Below are positions 53,442-63,514 of a stretch of 64,000 nucleotides of DNA, in pieces. A model generated the notes under the pieces. The model did not search any database and was not told where the DNA came from. It was given only the letters and a program-made list of their open reading frames with translations. Position numbers and translations under genes: made by a program. Source of the DNA: Lasiodiplodia sp. COLG20 (taxonomy: Eukaryota; Ascomycota; Dothideomycetes; Botryosphaeriales; Botryosphaeriaceae); the NCBI GenBank assembly GCA_009801085.1, contig VNWV01000004.1, forward strand, positions 2,356,001 to 2,420,000, read 5' to 3'. Each line of letters opens with the position of its first letter. The first letter of the stretch is position 1.

Positions 53442-56309
53442 GGGGTGCCACTTATTACCCTGCTCCCGCACAATACTTACGGGATTATGGGGGGTGAAGC
53501 TGTGGTGGATACCACATGGTCCGAGCTACTTTAGTGGAGGAAGGGGCTGGTTGTTGGTGGAATTTTCTTCTTCTGCGTCCGTCTCTTCTACTTTTGTTTT
53601 TTTCTCGGCGGTTTTTGGTGTTTCTGATTTACGCCAATGACGATGGTTATGAGGTTGGAAAGAATAACAAAGAAGAAAAATGACAGACTTTTACGATTGA
53701 TCTTTGAGCTCAAGAAAAACTGGCTTTGGCTCGCCCGAGATGCGAACTGTGAGGTAAGTGTGGGCCTTGACGGCTAGCGAGCCGGGCGAAGTAAGATTGC
53801 CGACCTAAAGCGGGCGGTAGCTGGCTCTCCTGGACCCTCTGCAAACCCTGGGATCTCGCAACTACTCGACCGTGGCTCAGCGCAGACGACAACGCGAAAA
53901 TTTTCATACTGAACCATCATACAGTGCCATGGGTGGGTATATAAGTGCCCAATGTTTCCATAGTCTTGCAATCTTCAGGAATGCTCAATGGCTCCTCCGT
54001 CCTGGCTACGAAAAGCCCAGTCAGATCCCTGGTGGCCGGCAACCGTCAATGACTCCTGTTCTATGAACAACGCGTCTTCGCAATAGGTACCTGTCGAATC
54101 CGAAAGCACCACGGAACTGAATCATCGGACGATGCTACTTCAAGCAACGGACGCCATCGGGCACAACCACGAGGAAAGAGGCAACGAATAGGTACGTTCA
54201 CACCTGACAACAACACTGGCACATCACAGATTCACTTTCTGATTCTTCCTCAACGACCCGCGCAAGGCGAAAGCGTCAACGAAAAAAAAGAAGTTTGTGT
54301 ACGTCGATCGAGGTCAAAGACCCGTCTCTGTACGAAGATCAAAAATTGCTCCGACGACGTCGGGCTCGTACAAAGGTCCCCGACTGCGATGTGCAATGCA
54401 GCGGTAGCCAATGCAGGTCTCTGGCTTTCTTGAGCACCAGGACCCCGGACACAGCCCTGATGTCCTCCATATCAACACCAACCTGTGCTGTTAGCATTGC
54501 TCCTCCACAATAGGGGGGGCAGAAGGGAAGTTCCAAAAAAAAGTCACCAGGGCGGTGGTATGAGGAGAAAAGAAGAAGAAGAGATTCAGGACGGGCGGAA
54601 GGCGACCTAAATACCTGAACGAATGGTCAGTGCGTCTGTACGCTGGATGGAGAAAGTGGCGTTCGGCCAGCATAATAGGAAGCCGCTGCTGCGGACTGCA
54701 AGAGAGTCGGGGCGGTGGGGGGCAGCGCGGTCGAATGCGGGAAGGAGGGAAGAGCTGTTCGGCAGGGGCGGGGGGAGAGAGTTCGCAACACCTGCATCAC
54801 GGACGACGGCCCCACCAAGCTGTGCGGCGCCGAGTGTTCGCAACCGGCCTTTGCAAGATGGAAGATGGATGGTACTGTATTGAAGCAAGTGCCCTGCGAT
54901 TTTGCATCAAGTTCTGACAAGAAGCGCGATTCGATGCGGCGTTGCAGGCATTCGCAAACCCACACCTTTCGCCGCTGCCAGTGTTCCAAATCGAGGTCCA
55001 CTGCTGCGCTTACTCTGCCAGAGTTCGGAGGGAAGTGAGGATTGACCGGGCCAGGGCTGGGAAATGACGGAGGCACCCGTGCAGCGCGCAACCCCGAGGA
55101 AAGACCAATGCCGACACCGCGAAACCGAGAGCGATCCTCCGATCTTTTCGCCAGACATTGGCGTGCGTGCGGTGCAGCTTTGGGTCTCAACCCAGAAAGT
55201 ACGGACGGAAGACTCTCTTGCTTGAGTTGAGTGCTGATTTTCGCAAAAGTCGTGCTCCCGCTCTACTGCCTCAATTCTGTCGCCATCTCCCCTTTCGCCG
55301 CAGGATGCTACACCCAGCGTTCGCGACCCTTGTCTGCACCATAATGGCAACTACCGAGTTGCCATCCGCGATCGAAGTTGATCATGTTGGCTGGAGTCAC
55401 AAACGACCACATGGAAACGGAGACTCAGTACACTGGACCAATAATTGGGCGGTGGCTGGAGGTGATGGACAGAAGAACAAATCCGAGAATGTGGAGCTCC
55501 GGAAATGCCTTGTGCTTGTCAGGCACCTGGTCGAAGTTGTCTGCGATGGAATATGGATATTTAATGTGGCAGAGCGTCCTTTCTAATCACACGGCATCTT
55601 GCAAACACCAGCCTCTCTCCAATATTCCACACAGCTTTCAGCTATACCCTCTTTCCTCTCTTGTCTTTTACCTCTTGATCTCTTCGACAAAAAAAAATTA
55701 AAAGAAAAACCGATGGTCGAGTACGGTTGTAACCTTTCCAGGCCAAGCGCTTCGCTTACAACATTCCATCTTTCTGTTTTGGCTCCACACACTTCGCGCC
55801 CCTTGGACGTGCATCACAAATTCCCGTCAGCTATTCTCAGCAAATACTGAGAGATTCGCCATCACCCCCAGTACCTCGAAATGGGCAAGACGCCTTCGTC
55901 AGGGTCCTTGGAAAAAAAAAAAGGCCGCTCGGACCGACAGCTACGCACGAACTGCAAAAAGCAAAACGTACAACAGCCGGGATTCCCCAATGGTCACCCA
56001 CTTGAGTACCAATCGGCCGGTTCGCAGCTTAAGTACGGCTGAGCGGACGGGAAGCCCTGCATTCTGCGACCTATGGTCGTACGTGAAAGATGTTGTGTCC
56101 AAGTCTGCTTAAGAAGTGAAAAGGTTCCGGCCAGGGTGCGGTTTCTCCCAAGTGCTCAACGAAAACACCATCCACCCTCGCAGCATGTATGCGTCTCAAT
56201 ACTCTTAATTGCCTCTGACAAGACGCCGATTTGGAAGAGTCTGTAAGTGCGCATAAACGTGTGGTATCTCGATTAAAAAAGAAAACGTAATTACAACATA
56301 ACTCAAGGC
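53442..56309. other. Long intergenic region, no gene seen
   Basis: About 2.9 kb with overlapping frames of 60-190 codons on both strands (for example 54627-55190 and 54907-55350). None has a domain or coherent splice sites. An A-run occurs at about 55911-55922. Small multi-exon genes or ncRNAs cannot be excluded. Confidence 0.45.
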
Positions 56310-57020
56310 TCATACACGCTTCGGATTGTCGACGGGTAGCTCTTGCCTTTCTCCTGCAGTGTCGAGTTCCACGTTGTTCCAAGCCGGCGGCGGTTGTTGG
56401 TGGTGTCTCATGGGTTCGAACATGGCATGCTGCTGGACCTGGCCATCCATCATCGAGCTCCTCCTCTTCCGTTTCTCAGCCAGCAGCAGGAAGAGTGTGG
56501 CCAGGAAGGCGAGCAGCAGCGGCACTCCTATGCCCGCACCCACGCCGGCCATCTGTCCGCTCGAGAAGCCTCCGGCCGAGGCTGACGTCGCATTGGAAGT
56601 CGTGTCGCAGGTAGCGGTTTCGACCATGGGGGTGAAGTTGGCCGTGATCTTGAAAGTTTCGGCCGTGTCGCAGTCTTGGCTGCCGCAGGTCCATATCGAG
56701 GCGCCGTTTGAGGCGCGGGTGCAGAGTTTGATTCCGGCGCCCTCGGAGGGATTGTCTGGGAGCGACACTGTCAGCAAAAAAGAAAGGCGTGCAGGAAATG
56801 ATGCTGAGGGTCGGTTCTTACAGTCTGTACACTGTTGTGGGCAGGAATCACTTTTCCATGACGAGTCGGTGCAGGAGCCGCGAGAGAAGAGTCCGTAGTT
56901 CAAACAGAGGCCGTTCATCATGCACGTTGCCCCCGAGCCGCAGCATGCTGACTGCTCGGCACTGGAATCGCATGGCACGTCATCTGAGATAGTGTTTCCG
57001 TCCGGGTAATAGCAGGTCAT
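56310..57020 (-). CDS. Cysteine-rich single-pass membrane protein
   Basis: Exons 57020-56822 and 56767-56310, with a 54-nt intron that is in frame and stop-free (GTAAGA..CAG), give 218 residues. The start MTCYYPDGNTISDDVPC leads into a cysteine-rich ectodomain (QSACCGSGATCMMNGLC, RGSCTDSSWKSDSCPQQC, CTRASNGASIWTCGSQDC). A membrane segment follows near residue 150 (MAGVGAGIGVPLLLAFLATLFLLL) with a basic stop-transfer EKRKRR and a short cytosolic tail. No cleavable signal peptide precedes the ectodomain, which is typical of this fungal family. A surface sensing or wall-linked role is only an inference. Confidence 0.8.
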   Translation of the reverse strand: MTCYYPDGNTISDDVPCDSSAEQSACCGSGATCMMNGLCLNYGLFSRGSCTDSSWKSDSCPQQCTDCKNRPSASFPARLSFLLTVSLPDNPSEGAGIKLCTRASNGASIWTCGSQDCDTAETFKITANFTPMVETATCDTTSNATSASAGGFSSGQMAGVGAGIGVPLLLAFLATLFLLLAEKRKRRSSMMDGQVQQHAMFEPMRHHQQPPPAWNNVELDTAGERQELPVDNPKRV

Positions 57021-58137
57021 TGCGGTCGGAGTCTGTAGCTGGGCTCGAGGAGTTTTGTTGGGGGCTCGAGTGGAGTCGAGAGGAGGTAGAGCAGTGTTAA
57101 AACACTCGTTGGCGGTGTACCTGAGACCAACATCCGATCAACGATCCTTCGTAAGATGCCTGCATGTGGCACTCTATGGATTTCTATTTCGAGTGGATGG
57201 TCCGCAATGATTTGGGGGCCAGAATTCCCTGTCTGGGCATGATAGGTTCTCCAACCTTGTGACGTCCACGCGTTCAGCAAATAACTGGGGCTCGGCTCGG
57301 ACTTAAGCGCGCCCCATGCTGCCCTTGCAACCACATTCCCGACCAGCGGCTCTTTGGCTCACATCCCGTCGCCAGCATTCGATTCTTGACTGCGTTTCAA
57401 GGCTTGGTATTGCCTAATGAAGTAATTCTCAGCTTCTTGGAGCCACTTGTTTAGCCAGACAGGGCTAGACTACCCTGGCCGTGGTGTGCATGATCATCGG
57501 GTGTCAGACGAGGGCGAAGATCCCAGGGTTGTGGTCCCTTGATACAGCATTGCAATTTCTCCACAAATCGCACACGGAATGCACACTTCATTCGAATACA
57601 AACCTGGAGAATGGCAAGGATCCAGAAGAAAGGATGACTATGCCAATGTGATAGGTCAGTCCCGCTGGGATCTGCTTCCTTGGGGTGTTGATAAGCTTTC
57701 TATACAAAGGAAAGCTGATTCACGCTAGCCAGCGACGGCTATAGTGAGGTTTGTTTGAACAAGACCCTGGTCGCAGAAGGGAAGGAGCATTTGTAGTAGT
57801 GGAGAGCGGGTATATTTCGGCATTGCGATGTTGATATAGAACATTCGCCAGGCAATGAAGCCAAATGCTTTGCAACTTCACGCTATATCAGATGCTGGGG
57901 TATGTAAATAAACTCCGGCTTTTCCGCGCCGTCGCCGATGTCTTATATTATTTTCTGCCCGTTAACGTCTTCCGTGCGTAATAGCGTGTTCATTTTGGGA
58001 AGGGATGGAGCCTCTGATTGGCCCGAGCTCTCGGCTAAGGCGCGCGGCCTCCCCCTTCGATACTAACCATAGTTTCTCCTATTGAAGCCTGATCTCACAC
58101 TTTCCCTTCTATATCCTAGCCACCACTCGTTCGGATT
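57021..58137. other. Divergent intergenic region, no gene seen
   Basis: Lies between the outward-facing starts of the Cys-rich membrane protein and the second HET gene. No recognisable gene. Confidence 0.5.
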
Positions 58138-60345
58138 ATGAGTCCAACATCAAGACAGACGTGCATACTCTGTTCCAGGATCTTCACGCATAACCAGGGC
58201 CGGTACTCGCCGTGGGCGCTGCTCTGCTCCAGCTTTAGCGGGGTCAGACACTCTGTAGCGCGTGTTATTCTGGAGAGATCGGCGCGGGCCGGGTGCAAAC
58301 TATGTCGGCTACTGTTTATCACGGTATTGGAAGCGGACCAGAAAAAGGCCCAAGTTGAGGATGACGAGAAGCGTAGAGAGGAGGACGAGCAGGACAACGA
58401 GGAGATCCATTTCCAGTTCTCTTTTGAGAAGAGATTGCAAAACGACACCAAGATCATCAAGCCTGTCCTGCAGGTGTCCCGCCTCGACACTGTCTTCTCT
58501 CGGACACTGGAGTTCGACGTAGGAACTCTCGATGGTGCGCTAAACTTCATTCTACATCTGTTACTTCGCTGACGAATTGGGCCAGGCGATCCGCTGGGCG
58601 AAGTACAAACCATTAGTGTACCACATGCACTTTCTATTGACGATGCGAAACTGAACGTGGCGTTGCCTGTCCGCAAGCAAAAGTCGGACAGGGGCACACG
58701 GACTATCTTTCAGATGATCCAAGGCTGGGTCAAGTCTTGCGATGAGCGGCTCCCTGAGAAAGATGCGGCTCATTGCTGCGCTCTGAATCCGACGGTCCCG
58801 ACCCGGCTAATCGACGTTTCCGGAGCGCCTCAAAAACTGCGCCTGATCAACACCGGAGGCAAGGCCCATGCCGCGTATGCTGCACTGAGCTATTGCTGCG
58901 GTGACTCAGAGCCACTGCAGACGACGAAGAGCAACGTGGCCCAGCACATGGACGATATAGCCATCACCAAGCTTCCCTGGATGTTCCTGGACGCCGTCAA
59001 AACGGCGCGGTGGCTGGACCTGAAGTACATCTGGATAGATGCGTTGTGTATCATCCAGGATGACGAAGACGACCGCGAGCACGAGATGGCGCGCATGCAC
59101 AACACGTTCCAGAACTCGTACGTCACCATCGTGGCGGCGCGGGCGCGGAGTTGTCGAGAAGGCTTTCTGAAGGCCGACAACCTCTGGAACCCGCTGGCGA
59201 CGCTGACGTTGCGCTGCGAGAGCGGCGAGAAAGGGAGCATGCTCCTGACGCCGAAGAAGGACAACTTTCCCCGAGACGAATACCACACGCTGCGAGAACC
59301 GCCGTACGAGCGCGCCTGGACGCTGCAGGAGGTGGTGCTCTCGCCGCGCGTCCTCATCTACACGCACGACTCGGTCGTGTGGAAGTGTTTCTGCCACGAC
59401 AAAGGGCTCGTCTACAACTCACTCACGGGCGAGGCCTGGGGCCGCGACTGGAACGCCTACTGCGCATCGGCAGGCCTGATAACCATGCGCCTGTGCCCGT
59501 CGGGCCGCATCATCCAACCCGGCGTCACCGCCACCATGCCTTCCTTCCTCCTCATCGACCCCTCATCGCCCGGCGACGGCAGCGGCGGCAAGCTCAGCCG
59601 CGCCCAGACGCGCGCGCACCAGCTCTACCGCATCTGGGAGTTCCTGGTGCAGGACTACTCGATCCGCCGCCTCACCTACCCGGACGACAAGCTGCCCGCG
59701 CTGGCCGGCCTGGCCGCCTACTTCCAGCGCGCACTCAACGACGCCTACCTGGCGGGGCTGTGGAAGGGTCACTTCGTGCACGAGCTGTGCTGGACCGTCG
59801 ACGCCAAGCGCGCCCAAGCCACGGGCGGCGTCAGCCTGCCGCCCACCTGGCGCGCGCCCTCGTGGTCGTGGATGTCCATCGACGGGCCCATCGCCTTCGA
59901 GGCCAACCGCCACACCACCTTCGAGTCGCACATCTCGCACTTCCGCTGCGTCGCCGAGCCGCTGGTGCCCGGAGCACCCTTTTCGCGTCTGCGCCCCGGC
60001 GCCTTCGTCGACCTCGCCGCCCTCATGCTGCCCTACGACACCACCGAGGACTGCCGCATCTTCTTCGACTGCGGCGGCGGTATGGGTGGCGGCATGGGCG
60101 CCCCCCTGAGCCCTGCTGCCCCCAAGCGCCCCGAGCTGTGGCTCCTCCTGGCCGCTACCTGCCAGACCTTCACCAGCCAGAAGCGGCACGGCAATCTGCT
60201 GCCCAGCGGGAGTATCTGGGGGCTCGTGCTGCAGGCGACCTTGGACGGAGGGGGTGATACGTTTGAGAGAGTGGGCCATTTCACTGGTGGATGGCGCGCT
60301 GCTCAGCAGTTTCCGGGGAATGAGAAGCAGATTAGGATTATTTAG
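58138..60345 (+). CDS. HET-domain protein
   Basis: Exons 58138-58534 and 58586-60345 (51-nt GTGCGC..CAG intron with a CTGAC branch) give 718 residues. The N-terminus has a Cys pair (CILCSRIF, CKLCRLLF) common in fungal HET proteins. The HET core begins near residue 229 (YAALSYCCGDSEPLQTT), with LPWMFLDAVKTARWL, KYIWIDALCIIQDDEDD, MHNTFQNSYVTIVAARA and YERAWTLQEVVLSPRV, a complete and well-conserved set. The C-terminal part (WRAPSWSWMSIDGPI) is also typical of this subgroup. It is unrelated in detail to the HET protein at 22-24 kb. The role would be allorecognition or stress-induced cell death; no partner is visible. Confidence 0.92.
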
Positions 60346-61066
60346 GGGTATTTTGTTCGTACTTTGTATTTATATAACTTACTTTAGTAGGCAGGTCCTG
60401 ATCTTACGTTCTCCCTGGTAGGGAAGGTTTCGTTCAATATTGTTAAATATATACAAGCATTAAACATTACACAGCAGAGCTGATGGCCAAAGTCGTTGCC
60501 AGGTATGCAACCATCCCGGGATTAGATTGTGGAGAACATGTGGCGTCTGCGTGGTGTAAGATTTGGATAATAAATAATCCGTTTACGCGCCCAGACAGGG
60601 ATACCGACAATGCATCGGCTTTTTCGATTGCCTATTACGGCTACATTTATACCTTGCATTTCCTTTTGCATTCCTCTGTGTCAGGATCATGGGACTGTGA
60701 GAATTTGATTGGTTCTCGTGTTTTTTTGAGGCCAGTCACGTCCGAAGGGAAGACAAGCTGATAACTAATTGGCCCTCATTGGCCAGACTTCAAACAAATT
60801 CCGTATCAAACTGCAACTCCTCTAACGCAATCCGGTTCAAAATGCTACCTCGTCGGCCTCTATAAATATCTTCAAATTACCGATTGAAGGTATCTTAGGT
60901 AATTTTTCAATTTGAACCTCGGCGTTGCTGACCCCTTAGGTGGTACCACATTGGTATAGTCCTCGGCTTTCCATTGCACCTCGCCGATTGGCATGACATC
61001 GGTGGTAGTTTTTAACGGTATATATGGCTAGACTCTATTGGCTCATGATCAATTACACCAATCCCG
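60346..61066. other. AT-rich intergenic region, no protein gene seen
   Basis: AT-rich sequence upstream of the tRNA gene. The 92-codon frame at 60483-60761 has no domain. Confidence 0.5.
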
Positions 61067-61190
61067 GCTCTACTGGCGTATGTATTACCCCCTTTTCCCA
61101 CTCAACACCATCATCTGACACCACGATAGGCAATGGAAGCGCGTTAGACTTCTAATCTAAAGGCTGCGGGTTCGAGTCCCGCGTAGAGTA
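61067..61190 (+). tRNA. tRNA-Arg (TCT) split in the D-arm by a spliceosomal-type intron
   Basis: Acceptor strand GCTCTAC (61067-61073), T8-G9, first half of the D-stem GC (61076-61077), then a 52-nt insert (61078-61129), then GC completing the D-stem and AATGGAA, GCGC, G26, anticodon stem TTAGA/TCTAA with loop CTTCTAA (anticodon TCT, 61151-61153), variable AGGCT, T-stem GCGGG/CCCGC with TTCGAGT, acceptor GTAGAGT and A73. Removing exactly 61078-61129 gives a perfect cloverleaf apart from a G1-T72 wobble, which is also seen in yeast tRNA-Arg(UCU). The usual 37/38 intron is absent. The B box (GGTTCGAGTCC, 61169-61179) is intact; the A box is split. It decodes AGA. Confidence 0.9.
61078..61129 (+). 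other. GT-AG intron-like insert inside the tRNA D-arm
   Basis: 52 nt beginning GTATGT and ending GATAG, with CTGAC at 61115-61119 (branch A 11 nt from the 3' end) and a CT-rich middle. Donor, branch, acceptor and length match the spliceosomal introns of protein genes in this window (many are 48-54 nt). Boundaries are exact: TGGC before and GCAATGG after recreate an A-box/D-arm TGGCGCAATGG. A TTTT run at 61093-61096 could act as a weak Pol III terminator. Confidence 0.85.
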
Positions 61191-61686
61191 ACAGCCGCAT
61201 CTTTTTGCCTATCTGTTGCCTGGGGGGCGGTCCATTGTCATGCAGTTGATACGGAACTCAACATCGGTGACGTGGAAGCGTTGCATGATGGCGTGAAGCA
61301 TTGTTTTGCAACGCGCGGCAGGAGATCTCAGCGATAAAGTCATCCTTCAGAGGACAGGAGCGTCACTGTATTCTTCCTCTGGAACTATACTTGGACTACC
61401 GTAACGCTCCGGCCCCATTCAGCGGGAAAAGACGCACCATAAATCACGGCCTTTGGCTGAAGAAGTACTGTGCATACGAGTGGACATGAGAAATTCATTC
61501 ACACGTTGTCGGCTCTCCGCTCTACAGATACTCAGTTCAATGCGGTTTCTCCCCCTCTGTCTCCAAACCCCTAGTCTTAGACCATTGTAATCCGGACTGC
61601 TCTTTCTTTGCTTCCTCATTCAGAGTGACCGCTCAAAGAACACACCGATTCTTACCTCATCATCTATCTATCCCCGCCCCTCCCTC
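61191..61686. other. Intergenic region, no gene seen
   Basis: Between the tRNA and the 3' end of the GDPD gene. Apart from the T5 terminator nothing is recognisable. Confidence 0.5.
61202..61206 (+). terminator. Pol III terminator
   Basis: TTTTT starting 12 nt after the tRNA discriminator base, the normal position for Pol III termination. Confidence 0.7.
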
Positions 61687-63125
61687 TTAAACCCCCCTCT
61701 GCAACTTCCCAACCTCCCTAATCGCACCCCACGGCCTCAGCCACCAAATCACCACCGGCGTCAACACCAGAATGAACAGCTGCACCCTCAGCAGATCCAG
61801 CACCTCCGCCGGACCCCACCCCTTCCACATCCACCCCTGCACCTCATCCATCCTCTTCCTGGCACCCGCCACCTGGTCCGTCCTCCTCCCCTCCCACCTC
61901 TCGCACTCGTCGAGAAACTTCTTCGGGTCGTCCGTCACGACGCCGTCCAGCGCCTTCTCGATGCTCCACCGCATCATGCGCTCCTTGTTGACCGTCCACG
62001 CGAACACGGGCCTGGAATCGCCCTGCGCCTTGCGCCGGAACGCCGCCCCGAGCGGGCCCGCGAGCATGGGCGCGTACAGGTTGAACGAGATGCGCGGCAC
62101 GTGCGCGAGGAAGTACCACGCGCAGGGCAGCGAGAAGGAGATGTACGTGAGCGGGAAGTCCGGGAGGTAGGTCGAGACGAAGGGGAGGTATTTGGCCTTT
62201 GTTTGATCGATGAGTTAATATATACTGAAACAAAAGAGAGAGAGAGAATGAAACTTACCGCCCAGATACCCAACACCACGCGCTGATTCCATGGCCTCGA
62301 AGGCGAGGGCGGGACGGAGGCGATGGTTTCGGCGATGAGGCGCATGACGTCGTCCAGGTCGTTGTCGTGCTGCAGAGTCCACGTATGTCAGTCCATGCTC
62401 CGTGATGCTGGTGCCACTTTGAACTCATTGCCCGTTCTGGAGGGATGGGGACGTACCTTGATGTCTAGCAACACCCACACGTGCTCATTTCCTGGCTCGG
62501 CCATGTACTCGAGCAAATCGCTGAGCCGGGGTAGGGGTTCGTGCGGTTCGGCCAGCGTCCGCAGCGTCGACAGGTACTCCCAGTCGCAATCGATGACCTT
62601 TTCCTTCTTTCCGAAGCAGCGTTCTAATGATGCATCCTGTTGTCCCGCGAAGAAAGGGGCAAAATCAGCACACCATCCAAATTCCATGCTCAAATCCAAG
62701 CCCGGCCTCGAGCAGCAGAAGGAATAGACTGAAAGAGGACCCCCAACCCCTCGAAATACAAGTGAGGGCGAAACTCAGTCATGAGGACAGCTCCGCCTGC
62801 CGTTATGACAACACAAGGAAATTCAAACAAAGAAACAGACAAAAAAAAAAAAAACAAAAAGACACTCACATGATTCAAAACCACAACGCCGTCTTTCGTC
62901 AGATGCACATCCGTCTCGATGGCGTGCGCTCCGACCTCGACCGCGCCCTTGAACGCGCCCATCGTATTCTCCGGGAACTTGGCCTTGTAGCCACGGTGCG
63001 CGATGGCCTGCGGAAGCTGGTGCTGCCTGACATTGTTTTCTTTGCGGAGAGCGAGCGCGAAATTGGCGGCTAAATTTGCACGAAAGCAAACAAAAAAGGC
63101 ACGAGAATCAGTGGCACGAACCCAT
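61687..63125 (-). CDS. Glycerophosphodiester phosphodiesterase-domain protein (Pgc1-like)
   Basis: Five exons, 63125-63122 (ATGG), 63069-62870, 62636-62457, 62369-62259 and 62196-61687, total 1005 nt and give 334 residues. The 4-nt first exon is inferred: GTTCGT..TTTAG gives a 52-nt intron and [14 protein letters not shown]. The GDPD core is [16 protein letters not shown] (H26), [12 protein letters not shown] (E53, D55), LNHD (H68), then VWVLLDIK and [13 protein letters not shown] with [11 protein letters not shown]. The C-terminus has a hydrophobic helix ([19 protein letters not shown]), as in the yeast phosphatidylglycerol-specific Pgc1. It would hydrolyse glycerophospholipids at a membrane. 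An 18-A run stands directly 5' of the start codon. Confidence 0.88.
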
Positions 63126-63126
63126 C

Positions 63127-63144
63127 TTTTTTTTTTTTTTTTCA
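63127..63144. repeat. Homopolymer run of 18 T (poly-A in the GDPD leader)
   Basis: Eighteen T on the + strand. On the transcribed minus strand this is an A tract ending one base before the proposed GDPD start codon, so it would sit in the 5' UTR. Confidence 0.9.
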
Positions 63145-63301
63145 AGAGAGGAACCGAATCTTGACGACGATACAGCTGACGGGGGAAACACTTTGATTTT
63201 GGTGGGGGAAGCGGGGCGGAGGGTGATATTTGCGGGGGATTAATTCTTGTAAGGCGCTCTTAAAGACTGTGGGGAGAGACAGAAAAAGGTACGTGTTCTG
63301 A

Positions 63302-63514
63302 TTAAGAAAAAACCATACAGGCAGGAAAGCTGTCGTGGGCCTTGACAGGCGTTTGTAGCAGCGGCCGCTGTTCCTCGGTGAGCATTTTGTGCAGGCCGGG
63401 CAGCGTCAAGTTCTCGCAGAGCTGGGTGCGCACGCGCAGGAAAGATTGACGAGGTTGGGTCTCGGCGGCGGGAGGAACCTCAGTTGCAACGGCAGCGTCA
63501 CGACCTGGAGCCAT
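63302..63514 (-). CDS. Small hypothetical ORF upstream of the GDPD gene
   Basis: A 70-codon ORF begins with an ATG at 63514: MAPGRDAAVATEV, SFLRVRTQLCENL and GLHKMLTEEQRPLLQ. Its texture looks coding. A GTATGG donor near the end and a CCCACAG acceptor downstream could extend it with [13 protein letters not shown] sequence. I do not recognise a family. It may be a separate small gene or leader sequence of the GDPD transcript. Confidence 0.3.
   Translation of the reverse strand: MAPGRDAAVATEVPPAAETQPRQSFLRVRTQLCENLTLPGLHKMLTEEQRPLLQTPVKAHDSFPACMVFS

Noticed and set aside
53442..56309. Hidden gene in the 2.9-kb interval
   Set aside because: I looked at the main frames on both strands and found no domain, signal peptide or consistent splice set, so none is reported.
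61078..61129. Classic tRNA-endonuclease intron
   Set aside because: It is not at position 37/38, and no obvious bulge-helix-bulge pairing is seen at the junctions, while GT-AG and branch signals are exact.
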